NCBI GenBank assembly: GCA_025526995.1
Contig: JAHLKG010000015.1
Coordinates: forward strand, 496,001-560,000
Direction of reading: 5' to 3'
DNA: 64,000 bases
Source of the DNA: Powellomyces hirtus
Taxonomy: Eukaryota > Chytridiomycota > Chytridiomycetes > Spizellomycetales > Powellomycetaceae
Below the pieces are notes generated by a model that made no database searches, was not told the DNA's origin, and saw only the letters and a program-made list of their open reading frames with translations. Both the position numbers and the translations under genes were made by a program. How positions within the stretch are numbered: the stretch's first letter is position 1; every line of letters starts with the position of its first letter. Below, in pieces: positions 23,610 to 36,017 of this stretch.

Positions 23610-24218
23610 ATGCAATTTAGCATTTCCGCATTGTTTGTATTCCTCCTTGTTCTATGTCAATCTTTTTTCATAACGGAAACAACAGCATGCGGCTGTTATG
23701 GCCCCACAAGTTGCTCGCCGCGCGGTATTCAGTGCAAGAAGGGGCTTTTCACGTATATGAATGAAAAGGACCCTTGTATTTGTGATTGTTGCCTCGCATG
23801 CAATACAGTATGTTCCCCAATCATCTCTCTGTTGATTGGTCTTGTTACCGAGTCCGGATTTTCTTGCTGATCCAACTGTGTTGTTCATTTACAGTGTGAC
23901 CAACTCTTGGCAGGTTGCGCCAGAGAACCCAACAATGACATCGAATTCTCACCTGGTCTCAAATCCCTCAGGCTCAACAGACCCATCGAGCCTCGCACTC
24001 TCGTCCCCAAATCGAACTCGGGCACATTGGGCCTGTGGGGCGAACCCTGCATTGAAGGCGACATACCTGCAGGCCTCAATCTGACGTACGATGGCGATGC
24101 AGCTACATTTGTCTTGACGGGTACACCTACAGAGAGGGGCAAGACCAAGCTGGCGATTGTGGCGCGCGGCGGCGGGGGTGTCGTGCATCGCGTTGACGTG
24201 AAAATCAACGTCAAGTGA
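23610..24218 (+). CDS. small secreted Cys-rich protein with an Ig-like (He_PIG-type) domain
   Basis: Exons 23610-23807 and 23895-24218 give 173 residues. A clear signal peptide (FSISALFVFLLVLCQSFFI...TETTA) is followed by ~45 residues with 12 cysteines (CGCYGP, CICDCCLACNTVC-type spacing, some across the splice). A second part ends in a putative Ig-like fold: IPAGLNLTYDGDAATFVLTG then TPTERGKTKLAIVARGG. This resembles the LPAGLSLD..TGTISGTPT pattern of He_PIG domains found in surface and adhesion proteins. No transmembrane or GPI signal is visible at the C-terminus, so it is probably released or wall-bound. Function unknown; an adhesin or matrix role is inference. Confidence 0.75.
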
Positions 24219-24562
24219 TATATTTGAACACGACGGGAGCAATGCACGCGGTCGGCCGGCCCTCACAGTTCTCTTTCCTACATATATTGTTTTGTTGCCT
24301 CTGTTGTTGATAGTAAGTAATGTGAGTTCTATCTCAATCATTTGAATATTGTGCTCCAGAGCTATATATGAAAGAGTCTGTTGGTGAAGGTAGTTTGAAA
24401 AAGGGAAAATGTCATTGATGCCATTAAAAACATGGTGGGAGAGGAAAGAAAGTCCAAAAAAGTACAAATGTGAAGATAAAATAGTGTCCTTCAAGCGAGT
24501 CCTGCTCTGGGTGAGGGATGAATTGATGTCGGTTGTGTGCAGATGAGAGATTGAGTTGGCGG
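24219..24562. other. convergent 3' flanks
   Basis: A/T-rich sequence between the secreted-protein gene (+) and the RasGEF gene (-). I see no gene. Confidence 0.45.
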
Positions 24563-27500
24563 TTACGAAGCCTTGGGCTCACAGAGCAGCGAGGCATTGT
24601 AAGCCTGATCATCATCGAGGAGCTGATATGAACGGATGTATTCCTGTATCTCAGGAACCGGCTCCAGAGGGTATGAGACTTGCTGATAGGCTTCAAGCTC
24701 CATCAAAGACCGTGCGATGCTTTCAAGCTTGTGATAGTTGATAAGAGATCCGCCTTCTAGTTTATTCTTCTGACATGTGTCCAAGAATACCTGTCAAAAC
24801 ACCAGAACAGTGTCCTTGTTCGTTAATTAATATGCTAAAGAGACACAAAGAAAGGCAGACCCGTACCAGATCACCCTGATACAGCCCCGGGAACGGAATG
24901 AGGGGTGGATCGGCGTCCCGGATCTTTGCGCGCATGTTTTTGTAGTTGAGCTCGCTCGATACCAGACGAACAAGTTCGTCGTATGTTCGCATGTATTTAC
25001 TGCTTATAGCCTAGGAAGAGGATTGCAGCATTTCAGTACTCCGTTGATGTCATCATTCGTCGCTTCCAACATACTTCTTTAGTCTTCTTCAGGCGATAAA
25101 CGGACGCAGTCTGCAATGCTGCCACAATCTCCTTAACGCCGTTGAAGTTGCGCAGTTTGGACAAGGCCTAGACGAGCAAGGGGAAATCAGGCCACATTCC
25201 GCTTAGGCTTTCCATTTCCGACACCAAAATGATCGGGCGTACCTGACCAAGCATTACGACACGCTCGAACGCCGCAGCACGCGATTTCACAGTGTCCTTC
25301 ACGGACACAATCTCTGTAACAATCCATTGGACGACGTGATTTGACCAGCGGGTCATACGAAGGATATTGGGAGCTTCAGTCTCCTTGGTCTCTTTCATCC
25401 ATGCAAGATCAAGATATTCTCGAGACTATTCAGGTGAGAGCTTAGAGCAGGCGGGACGAAGAAGTGCCAAGGGCGAGAGCAGTCAAACGGGCGCACGTAC
25501 CCTTATAGCTTTGAAGAGCTCAAATTCCATCAAGGTCAATTGGCGAGCCAGTTCAAGTGGCTCGAAATCGAGAAGCTTCAATTTAATCTCCTCTGACCCC
25601 TCCGACACCTTGGATTTTCCACCAAACGGGGTCCATGGATTTGGGCGCTCCATAGGTATTATGTTCATGCCCATAAGCAGGGTGGTGCGATTTGACATCG
25701 TAGAAGACGATCCAGAGTCCATCGAGTAGCGTTTTGCCAGAGCTTTAGGCAAGATTGGTTTGGGTGCCGTTGAGGGAGCCATATCCAACGCAGACTCCTT
25801 GACGACCTTTTCATCGAGTTTAGCCATGTAAGCCAGGTTTGCTGGTAGCAGACGCTTTGCATACCTTCTCGGCGAACGCTATCCGAAGTCCAGATCCCAT
25901 CTTGCCATCTTCGAATGATTCTTTAATGAATGATTCCAGCGTATCTTTTAATGCTGGATCATCAGCAAAATCCGCCCAATGGTGTTCAATCCAGAACTTC
26001 AACAGGTTTATTATCCTGAGAATGAGAGGTTCCAATTCAGTCTGAAAACGTGTGAAAATAGATAAATAGACCCCATACCTCAACAAGATAGGCGATTCCA
26101 ACCTCATTTCATCTGATTTGTCCGCTGCGACCTCTCTATACTTCGCAACAATGCTGTCTAGCAGCTGCTTTGTACTTATGAACATTGTGTGCGTCAGAAG
26201 GATGGTTTGCTGGTAATGGTGGTCTGACGAGCAATAGGGTTCAGTACATATTGAGTACCTTCTGCGCCACGAATTCTCATACCATGAACAGTGGGATCCA
26301 TCAGTCTTTCCAGTAGCTTCTCTGGCGCCCCACCCTTCAGTCGTTTCTGACCGCCTTCTCCTCGATTAAACAATATGTTACCACTGGACTCATCCATTTC
26401 GTCTTGTTCTTCCCGAGCGGCATGCATTTGCTTGACAACCTGTATATGACATATATGTCAGCGTTCGCTCAACCTGAGAGATTTTCACATTACGATGCCA
26501 CTTGATCTCACCTCTTCCTGCATTAACTTCCGCAACTTGCCCATGTCATCTCTGAGAGTGACGTTCTCCGCTTCGCTCATAGCTTTCAATTTCTCGTTCA
26601 GCTTCAAACGCTCCTCGAGAGTGAGCTTTTCGGCAACCAGCGTAGCCATATCTTTTCTCATGGTCTGAACCTCTGCCTGCAGCGCAGTCTGTCGCGTGCG
26701 GCAAGTTTAGGCCAAAATCCTGACATTCAAGCTTTGGCCGTTACAAACCTCCAGCGATCCGGCTGCACCCTTGGCAGTTCCAGATTTACTTTTAGTACCG
26801 GACTCGACCTCGATCCGCAGTCTTGCCAGCTCAGCCAGATCTTCGGAGTGGGCTGTTTGATACGCCTACCCACACCGAATGAGCAAGACCGCAGTGAAAC
26901 ATAAGAGCAAGCAGCCCCAAACCCTACCAAGAAAGCCTTCTCAGTTTCCGCGTTCCTTCGGAAAATTGCTTGCAGCTGTTCGTTGTGCTGTTTGGTCAAG
27001 TCCGTCATGTTTTTCCGATAATACTCATCCTGTTGAGCTGCAGCGTACTCAAACAGCTGAATACTGGTCTTCTCTTTCGGCAAGAATACGCTCATCAATC
27101 AGGCGATTTCCTGGCCCATTGCAAGCGGAAACCATGATGAGCATACCTCCAGATATGCGATGGTGTTTGCTTGCTTTTCGTTCTGATCCTGAAAGTAGTG
27201 CAGCTGATCTATAAACCTCTCACTCGTCTCTTTGTCTTGTATCCCTGCCGCTTGCTAATAAGATTGGTAAGGGGCCATGGAGGACAATCTTGCAGCGACC
27301 CGACGGCCCGTACCTCCAAGAGCCTGTTTTTATGAAGCGCGACATGTTTTTCTTCTATGAGCTGCCTGATGGTCTCCTGCATCGGCCTGTATAAGTAGCA
27401 ACAATTCACACTGTAAAGCAACATAGCATCATCAAACCTTGCATCGAGCTTGGAAGACGCTTTGACTGACAATGAGATCGATGCATAGTGCACGCAGTGA

Positions 27501-28207
27501 CTCGATTTCTTGTGGTAACTCCGCTTCGAGTTCTATCAAGTGTGAGCTCTTTCTCTAAAGGCCATGGAGCATTAGATGAGACAGGTCCAACTATTTTTGT
27601 AGTCCCAGAGCTTAGGTACCTGCGGCGGAACTGGGGTAGCGGCCATCTGTTCTAAATGCCAGACAAGGGGTTATCAGCGCAAGACATTAAAATCAATCCC
27701 AGCAATCACGTCTTACCCGTGAGATATGCGTGGACTTCGGTACTCTTCGCGTAGTCGATTGGCCTGGATTTGACCTGTCAATCCCGCAACTGTTGCATGC
27801 AGAGGTTCACTCCGTGCCAACCAACCGATTTCCATGCACATTCACCGCGCGAACGTTTCCTCCTGCTTCAATGAGCCGTTTCACAATGCCCAGTTCCGAA
27901 GCAGCTGCGGCAAGGTGTAGCGGAGTAGACCCGGTCGAGTCTTGAGAGTCCACTTTGATACTGGGCTGGGAAGAAGCAGGCGGGCATGAGACCAGGAAAT
28001 GAGGAGCCTCTGGCTAGATGCCCCGCAAGCTACCTGAGCCAAGAGCACCTCAACGCATTCCAGACTAGTGCTAGCTGCCACATGCAGCGGGGTTTTGCCA
28101 TCACTGGTGCTTTGCTGGTTGAGAGTTGCTTCGTCTTGCGCGTTTTCAGCGAGGAATGCTCGCAGAGCGTCCGCATTGCCTTCTGCAACAAGAGCACCAA
28201 TTGGCAT
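24563..28207 (-). CDS. Ras guanine-nucleotide exchange factor with ankyrin repeats and coiled coil
   Basis: Multi-exon. Exon 1 (28207-28034) and the next carry two ankyrin repeats (GKTPLHVAASTSLECVEVLL; GSTPLHLAAAASELGIVKRL). A long coiled-coil region follows (26,500-27,500; many Glu/Lys/Gln heptads). Then comes a RasGEF-N domain (LLDSIVAKYREV...LRYGVYLSIFTRF...LLKFWIEHHW). The Cdc25 catalytic domain is spread over several exons: DFEPLELARQLTLMEFELFKAI, ILRMTRWSNHVVQWI, LSKLRNFNGVKEI, and DPPLIPFPGLYQGDL near the end. The frame ends at 24563. It should load GTP on a Ras-family GTPase. Ankyrin repeats suggest recruitment by a partner. Splice joins in the coiled-coil part were not all resolved. 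An in-frame ATG at about 28,276 could lengthen the N-terminus. Confidence 0.85.
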
Positions 28208-28639
28208 TGTATGCACGACGATAACACTGGTGAAGTCGTGGGAACAAATAAGCTTTCCAGCTGAAAAAACATACACAATTGGGGTGGTGAAATTTCACAA
28301 CGGCGGAGGTGGTCCGTCAGAGCCGCGCATTGGCTAAGCAATCGAGTAAGCTTACGCTTATTCTACATTTAGTGTTTATTGTCATTCGTTGTTCTTTCTG
28401 ACAGTTCGGTTTCAAGGACTTTCATTTCCTCACGGGAATTCCACTCACCGCTAGGCAGCACAATTACGAACATGGAAGCACAGCTACTTGAGGTAAGGGC
28501 ACTGTCTTCCTTAAGTCACCTGGCAGCTACGCTGGTCGCTCGCTTCTTACACACACGGTACAGCTCTTCTCGTTTCTAACTGACGGCAGGCCAGACGTAA
28601 GTGGAATGAGGGAGCACGAGAAGAGACTAAAAGCACCAT
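28208..28639. other. divergent promoter region, RasGEF / HGH1
   Basis: Lies between two divergent starts. A short ATG-initiated frame with a donor (28472-28492, GAG|GTAAGG) could be an additional HGH1 first exon. I could not join it to the next exon in the correct frame. Confidence 0.4.
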
Positions 28640-30005
28640 ATGTACCCGCCTGACCTCTTATCTATCCAGGTCAGGCAACTTGCGGCGAAGAACACCGCGG
28701 GCCTGACGACTACAACGGAGTTCCTGCCGTTCTTCAAGCTCAACGACTGCCAGGTCGTCAAAGATCTTATGAAGTTGATCAAGGGAGAACCGGTATGCGA
28801 ACAGACGATGTCGGCATATGGCCGGATGATTTTGGGCTTACGCCGCTTTTCTTTAGATGGCTGCGCATGATGCGCTAAGCTCCTTGATTAACCTTTGTGT
28901 TGATCCCGACTTCGTTGCTGTTATGGACAACGAGGATTTCCTTTACGACTTGATCCTTCTGATCGTTGTGAGTGTGATGAATAGTCTGAGGGTATCATCT
29001 GCCTGTTCCTCATAATTCGATCCCTCCGCAGCTTCCGCGAAACGTAGTTGCGGATCTGTGCTGCATGCTGTTGAACAACTTGTCGGAATCAAGTTCAGTG
29101 GCCCGAAAGCTGGTCGCTGATATTTCTCACACCGCTACTCGCGCAGCCTCCCCCTCTACGCCATCTGCAGCGTCCGAGACGCCAAAAGAAAACTCACAAA
29201 CAAAACTGAAGACACACTACCTGGATAACCTTCTGGAAGTCTTTGTCCGTGGCGAGGGTAAGCGATACAACCCAAGTGCCGAATACGACTTTCTTGGCGG
29301 AGTCCTCGCCAATGTGGCTATGACGAATGCTGGTTCACAATGGTTCCGCGGACGAACTGGAGTCGATGGCGCCATGAGATTGAGCAAGATGGTTGTTTTC
29401 TGCGAACACAAGAACAGAATCCGGAGAAGCGCCGCAATTTCTACGTTGAAAAACACAGCATTTGACCCAGAAGGCCACGAACTGTTGTTGACAGACTCCG
29501 AGCTCAATCTTCTTCCATACATTCTTCTTCCACTATCTGGGCCGGAAGAGTACACGGACGAGGTTGGTGTTGAGCTTTGAGATCGTCGTTGAAGTCCTTT
29601 ACGTTGACCACGTACATGGCTGTTCCACAGGAAATGGATGGCATGCCGGACGAGCTACAGCTGCTGGAAGACGACAAGACCCGTGAACCCGACGCAAAGC
29701 TTCGAGCAAACCTGGTCGAAACGCTGCTGCTCTTCACCACCACTCGGAAAGGTCGCGAGATTCTGCGGGCGAAGAAAGTGTACCCTGTTGTGCAGAAGCT
29801 TCACTTGCAGGAGAAAGATGACAATGTTCAAGACGTCATTGAGCGCCTTGTTCAAATGCTGATGAGGGACGAAGAGGCTGATGGTACCGATGGTACCGTC
29901 GCCCTTCCTCCATCTAAACGGCTGAAGCAGGTTGACCCTAAAGATTTCACAATAGAAGAGGTCGTGGATTCCGATGAGGAGATGGAGATAGAAGGCCTGA
30001 TATAA
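28640..30005 (+). CDS. HGH1: HGH1 / FAM203 family, eEF2 folding factor
   Basis: Exons 28640-28792, 28857-28967, 29032-29562 and 29631-30005 give 389 residues in one frame. It is an armadillo-like helical protein: VRQLAAKNTAGLTT, LSSLINLCVDPDFVAVM, DLCCMLLNNLSESS, YDFLGGVLANVAMTN, FRGRTGVDGAMRL and RRSAAISTLKNTAFD are characteristic HGH1 blocks. A Ser/Thr/Lys-rich loop (~residues 105-130) and an acidic tail (EEVVDSDEEMEIEGLI) are present. In yeast Hgh1 works with TRiC/CCT in eEF2 folding, so a cytosolic role is expected. The ATG at 28640 immediately precedes the conserved VRQLAA block. The true start may lie upstream in a short exon, because HGH1 proteins normally have a few more N-terminal residues. 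Confidence 0.85.
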
Positions 30006-30099
30006 TGTAGCTAGATTTTAGCACTTGTATGTAGATTGTGTTCAATGCACTAAACGCAAACTAGGTAATCAATAGTAAACACAGCTCGTTATTGTAGCA

Positions 30100-33000
30100 T
30101 CAGTGGTCGTACACCTTTGCGAGGTGGATCTGGCGTCGGAACTTGACTCCGATGTGGTCCAAGACTTCCGGAGTGACGCGCAGGCTCGCACTTTCACAGT
30201 CGCTGACACACGCCTTGACAGCGCCCATGAGGTTATTGGCGCTATACAAACTCTGATTAGCTGGAGGAACGGCGACTGAAAAGGCGCTCAATCAAACTAT
30301 ACAATACCATTGGACCAAGATTGCATCCTGATCCCTGTCAGTCGGCGCGCTGGCTTTCACGGCAGCGACGATCTTCAATTGCTGACCTAGAGTCTCGATC
30401 CTGTTGACGGTTGTCGAGAGCTGTGCCTTCAATCTCTTATCTTTGCAGACATCGACGAGCAAGTTGGCAGACTTGCAGACGTTGACTGATTCGGATGTGA
30501 TCCGTTGCGCGGCTGAAATAAAGACTTTCTTGATCCCTGGCGTGGAACTTGAGCGTAGATCAAAGTGCGAAGACCCTAGGTCGTGCAGATTCTGTGACAT
30601 ATTCGACACGGCCTGCACGATAGGGTTTTCTCGGGCCGACCAGTTGGAGGCCACCACTTTGAGCTCCTGTGCAGCCGCCTGAAGAAAAAGATTATACAGA
30701 GTGTGTCAATGGGTGGTCTCTAGAAGCACTTGGGACGGACAGTCATTACCTTGATCGGCGACGCTATTGCTTCCTCCTCGCTGAGCAGAACCGGCTTCTC
30801 CTCTTCAACCAATACCACATCTCCCATCTGTTCTGTCAGCACTTCCATGTTGATCTTCGGTACGCCAAACCGGGCCGATGCCGTACTACTCCGTTTCTCA
30901 TTCGAGAACCCTGGTGCATTACTGTGGTCAACCGAGTTCCGAACCGATGCTCCCAGTTCTGGAAGTTCGACTTTTCCAATTGACGGTCGGTGCGAGCCGC
31001 TCTGGTCCACCGACGCACGGGAAGAAGGGACGAATTCGGACATGTCGGGTAAAGCGGAGCCGACTACCTGCTTGCCAGATGATGATTGAGCGGAGTTGAC
31101 ACTGTCTAGGCTTTCCGCCTTCGGTGGTAGCTGCTCCATGAGATTGTCAGCTTCACCACCCTTGTATGACCTGATGACATTGCCAAGGTCGGAAAGTTTG
31201 GATGTGAGACCCTTGACAACGGACGACAGCTCGAAAGCAGCATCGATTGATGAAGATGTGAAGGAATCCAGAACGAACTGCGCACTGGTCAAGAAGTCCG
31301 GTATTCCTGATCATCTCAGAGATGAGAAAACGCACAAGCCGTCCCATCTCTTATCAGAAGCAGACAGGAAACATACCTGATTGCACCTCGTGGATTTTGA
31401 GCTCCAGCTGAAGTTTGTAGTCTGCATCCTCTGTGTTCTCCGCCTCTTTTTGTGCGACAGCGATGAACTGGTTGGCTGAAGTGATCAACAGAGCAGCGTG
31501 CTCGTGAGCTGCAGCAATGTTGCCCTCCGCTGCGACGCCAGCAAGGCTGCGAGCGTGGTGCTCGAATCCACTCTCTGATCAAATATCATCCATTAGATTC
31601 ACTTGACTCTTCTCGCATCATGTGAGCCATGACTTACTCGTCCCAGACATTAGCTCCTCGGCTTTGAACACGCCTTCCTGTCCAATCATCATTTTCTGGA
31701 TGTCCTTGACAGAGTCCTCCCATGCACCAGAGACCGCCCTGTAATGCTCCCGCGCGGCTGGATCTTGTGGGCTCGCGGCCAAGAGTTTCGCGGCACCTGC
31801 GTATGCCACACTGAGTCCCTTGTTACGGTCGCGCGCGATTCGCAGTTCCTGTGCTGTCTGAGGGTTCGAAACCATTACTGTATCGATAGCCGCGGACACG
31901 ACCGCTTCGAGGCGGCCGGACTCTGATCCAAATGCTTCCAAATCATCCGCCAGCGCAGATTTCTTTCCTCCATGGGCTGCAAGATGCACACGGTTGATAA
32001 CTGTGCCAGTCGCGTTGGGGTCCGAAAGGTTTCCAATCACACTTCCTGCGTCGCTGATGACCGCCCGACTCATGGCCGTTTGCAGTGCTTTGGCTCGGGC
32101 ATTAAGTCTGTCTATGTCTTCACGCAAGCGAGCATATCTTTCAGCTGCACTTCCGTCTCCCGTATAAGCTCCAGATTCAATCCATTCAGCACTCTCATTC
32201 AGCCTTTGTTGCGTGGATGCAAGTTCCTCGCAGATATCCTCAATTTGTGCTCTTTGTACCGAGTCACGGACTGCATGGCCATATTCTGACAAAGGAGGAG
32301 AGTGTTTAGTAGCAATACACTGGGCAATCTACGCTTCACCAGATCACACCTGCTGCATGCTGGACCAACGCCGATGTAGCCTTCGATTGATTATCCATAG
32401 CCTTTTGTATTTCTTGAGGTTTTTCGGACCCGAGTGCTCGCAGAACCTTGGGAAATAGTTCCTCCGCTAGCGCTTTGCGTATTTTGCCGACGTCACTCGT
32501 TCCCTGAGCACAAGGGGGTTTCAGCTTGAGACCGAAGATGATATCTCAAATCAAGCAAATAGGTCACCTCAATTGCAAGACCCTCGTCCTCTGTGTGGAA
32601 CTGCACCACAATCTCAATTTCTGTGACTGCATCTTTCAAACGATCGCAGGTGTCTGTTCGGGACGCCTTGGCGGCCTCGTTCTGCGGTTGAGTGAGACTG
32701 AGCTTACACGCTCCGATCAGAACGGGGCTCTCCTTGGTGAGCAGTGCGATTGCCGCCTTCAACCGAGTCTGCAACACTAGAAATAAAAGTTCGGCAACTC
32801 GCTTGTTCGTGAGCTGGGCCAGCACTACAATGGTCTGAGATGCTTGTGCGATGACTTGCACAAATTGCTGTGCTTCGGCCGGTGAAGATGGTCCTCTCGA
32901 GATGGTGTCCAGATGCGCCCGCAGAATAGCGCAGGCACTGATGATTTTTCTCACTTCCGCGTCATCGAACACATTGAGGACGGCAGTGGTTCCGGACAGA

Positions 33001-33404
33001 ATTCCTTTCACAGCTTGCAAAAGATCCTGGCGTCCTTTTGCTGAGTAAGGATCTGTCACGAGGTCACCCGTTGAAGATACCAACAACTCGGCCGATTTCG
33101 TCACTATGCCCGAGGGTCAGCGTATCTGCCTCGTTGAGAGAAAGTGCCGGCCACGGATGAGATGCTCACCGTCCCCACATGCCACGGGCATGTCCCTCTT
33201 CAACTGTGCGTCAGCATTTGGTTGTCCCTCAATTCTTTTCCCCACATTGACGAGATTGGCAATCTGTGCCTCCACACCCTTGGCCAGAGGGTTTAGATTT
33301 GGCATCGCTGTGCCATCCGTCTCAGCGTCGGAAACGATAACAATAAGCGATGACACCGCATCCGCCAGGGGCGTCAACACGGCTTTGCTGGTCGTAGTGT
33401 GCAT
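30100..33404 (-). CDS. VCL: vinculin
   Basis: Eight exons (33404-33170, 33103-32568, 32503-32350, 32285-31638, 31574-31377, 31306-30750, 30678-30308, 30241-30100) give 946 residues. The N-terminus matches the vinculin head: LTPLADAVSSLIVIVSDAE, IANLVNVGKRIEG, LKRDMP, then GILSGTTAVLNVFDDAEVRKI. Helical bundles continue to an acidic, Pro-containing linker (VLVEEEKPVLLSEEEAIASP). The tail keeps the vinculin pattern: AAAQELKVVASNWSARENPI, VNRIETLGQQLKIVAAVKAS, and NNLMGAVKACVSDCESAS. In animals vinculin links talin/alpha-catenin adhesions to F-actin. It is shorter than human vinculin (1,066) and the proline-rich linker is reduced. No stop or frameshift is present, so it looks functional. The C-terminal lipid-binding arm of animal vinculin differs. 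Confidence 0.92.
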
Positions 33405-33993
33405 GCTTCTGAACGTTCTCTAGCAGGAAGTACACAATTTGTGGATGAGTTTGGCGGTGCGACGAGCCGTGAGGATGTATACCTGGTGAATATCGTGCTA
33501 ATCGTCAGACCCAGACAGACGCGTGAACGCCACGTTTGCTTACATCATTCAAGGGGACGAGATGGAAGTGTGAAATATCACTAACACTAACACGCGTTTG
33601 TGGAAGAATCCGCGAGAGAAAAAGAACAAGGAGAAAGAAGGGAGGGGCGTCCCTGGAAACCTTGCATTTAACCCAGCCATTTATTCATGTTTTAGTGAAT
33701 GCATACATAAGACATAGCAAAGAAAAAGTATCACTCCCAAAAACCTCAAACGGAATAGAAACCTCATACGCACCTCATCAACGTTCAAAATACACAAGGC
33801 TGTGCAAGGAACCTACTCGGTCGCTCGCTCGTCTGCTGACTTTCCCGCGCGTGAATTTTCCCACGCACTTCTCTCCCTCCTGTCGAAAGTTAAACTCTTC
33901 AGATCAGTTTGACACGTCCTCTCGCCACCTATCGATTCTAGCAGCATAAAGTCAACTTGGAAACGCAAGTTACACATCTTCGCTGGCGCAAGG
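33405..33993. other. divergent promoter region, vinculin / YOP1
   Basis: About 590 bp between two divergent starts. It is A/T-rich in the middle (33,690-33,740) and has pyrimidine-rich stretches near the YOP1 ATG. No gene is supported. Confidence 0.45.
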
Positions 33994-34807
33994 ATGTTGA
34001 TCCCCATCCTCAACGTCAAGTCCATGACAAAGGACGAACTCCGGAAGGGAATCGATGAGGTGACTTATTGCCGTAGGCTGTCATATTCCGCACCACTTGT
34101 CCCTCGGACTCTGATATCCAAACATAGCTCGACAAAAGTCTCTCATCGGTGCCCTTCATCATCGCACTGGAGAAGCAACTGGGCATCCAGAAGGTCCACT
34201 TAGCCGGAATTGCGACCGTTGGCATGATCCTGTTCGTTCTGGTCTTCAACAACCTGCATGCTTCTCTTCTCACGGACCTTGTTGGGTACATCTATCCCGC
34301 CTATATGAGTTTGAAAGCGGTTGGAGCGACGACCGCAGTTCAAGGGCAATGGCTTGGCTACTGGTATGCCTTGGTTCCCACTCCTTGCTCGCTCTTCTGA
34401 CTGACGAGCTGCCATCCTCCAATAGGACTATCTTCGGTCTCTTCAATCTCATGGAATACGCTCGAGAGACGCTCCTCCACGTCTTCCCCTACTACTACAC
34501 ATTCAAGTTGCTTATAGTGATCTGGCTGATTTCCCCAAGCGCGAGGGGCGCCGCCACTGTCTACGAATTACTTTTGAAACCACTTCTGCCGGTCATTGAC
34601 GCATTCATCGAAGCGCCCAGGAAGGCAACACCGGTGTCTGAAGGAACCCCAGCTGCCGAGAAGGGTGCTGCCAGGGCAGCGCCAGCTGCGGAGGAGGTCA
34701 AGTTGATTGAGACAGAAGTGGTTCTTGACAAAGCTGATGGAAAGAAGCCTGATAAAGCAAAGACGGATAAAGGAAGAGTCAGATGGGGATATGTGAAGCT
34801 GAGCTAG
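33994..34807 (+). CDS. YOP1: Yop1/REEP5 (TB2/DP1/HVA22) ER-shaping protein
   Basis: Exons 33994-34059, 34128-34363 and 34426-34807 give 227 residues. The family core is clear: GIATVGMILFVLVFNN (hairpin), VGYIYPAYMSLKAV, WLGYWTIFGLFNLMEY (across the second splice), FPYYYTFKLLIVIWLI, and SARGAATVYELLLKPLL. Two reticulon-like hairpins insert in the ER membrane and bend it into tubules. The C-terminal ~75 residues are Ala/Lys/Glu-rich and longer than in yeast Yop1 (180 aa), ending in a basic stretch. One intron falls within WT of the core, at a typical position for an early-branching fungal gene. Confidence 0.9.
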
Positions 34808-35011
34808 GACTATTGCAAGATGGCTCGTTGTGTGTATGTATATGTGGTTTGGTGTCTGTAGCTCAAGTCCCGTGCAATAAAAGTTGGTAAGCTGGCAGCC
34901 TCGCTGTTCCTACTTTGGAGAAACCCGACACGTCCAGCTCCCCGGAGAAGATTCCTGGCTCCCTATAAATTATGAAAGTGCTCGTTTCTTCTACTTCCCA
35001 AAATATGGATT

Positions 35012-35798
35012 CTACTTGCTAGTCTGCAACGCCTTGATCATGTCTACAAAGTATCTATGGAATCTATCATCATCCGTAAGCTCCGGGTGGAACGCTGTCG
35101 CCAGAATATGGCCTTGCTTCACTGCTACAATGCTTTCCTCCGATTGACCATCCTTCTGCACTTTGGCAATCACCTCCACGTTGTCCGCATCTACGGACTC
35201 GATGATGGGCGCACGAATGAACACCCCAGGGAAAACCACCTCGGGTGAGGCTATGCATGGCACGTTGAGGTCGGCCACAAACGAGTCCACCTGAGCGCCG
35301 AAAGCGTTGCGCTTCACGGTCACGTCCAGACCGCCGATAAGCGCCTGGCCTCCGATCTTTGTCCTGTGAGCGGTATTCGACAACAGAATCATCCCCGCGC
35401 AGGTTCCCTATAGAAATCAATCAAGATTGGACTCCATCCTAGAAGAATAATCTGAACATTCTCGTACTAACCCACACAGGCTTGCCCTTCTGCACCCAGT
35501 TGCGCAGTGGTTCCATGACCCCGGACCTCTCTGCTATCAGAGCCATGGTGGTACTCTCTCCCCCGGGCAGAATCAAAGCGTCCAGCGTATCATCCTCGAA
35601 AGCTTCCTCGGTCTTGACCTGCACGGTGGACCCTACTCCCGGTATACGGTTCAAGACATGCTGGTGTTCGGTAAAGGCTCCCTGAAGAGCTGAAGACGTG
35701 CGTGAGTAACCCAGTCAGAATGCGTTTCACAGAACCGTTGAGAGCATACCCAAGACGCCGATACGCAAAGGCTTGGCTTGGTTTTCTTGGTCTGACAT
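35012..35798 (-). CDS. SNO1: PdxT/SNO/PDX2 glutaminase subunit of PLP synthase
   Basis: Exons 35798-35750, 35689-35472 and 35407-35012 give 220 residues. Motifs of the class-I glutaminase are in place: [32 protein letters not shown] (oxyanion strand), [10 protein letters not shown] (catalytic Cys), [11 protein letters not shown], and [18 protein letters not shown] (catalytic His and Glu). It hydrolyses glutamine and passes ammonia to the PdxS/SNZ partner, which makes pyridoxal 5'-phosphate from ribose 5-phosphate and glyceraldehyde 3-phosphate. The partner is not in the window. The next gene in the same direction is a PLP enzyme, but the two are separated by 219 bp and need not be linked. Confidence 0.93.
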
Positions 35799-36017
35799 TG
35801 CGAGCGAAGCCGATCGAAGTCAATGGGAACATTTCAGCTCCGCAACGAACATGGTCTATTTCTGCTTACGTAATTGCGTAGCCCAAGAGCTCCAAATGTT
35901 TTCCCGCTTTTACATTTGCAAGGCGTTCAGCGTGATCTTATGATATTAAGTCTATGTACATTAATTTACATCAGTTAGCATGCTCTGAAGCTTACACTCT
36001 GTGTCCCACGAAAGTCA

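Noticed and set aside
28472..28610. Short ATG exon plus a 7-nt microexon upstream of HGH1
   Set aside because: The joins give the wrong frame for the conserved VRQLAA block, so they were not included in the gene model.
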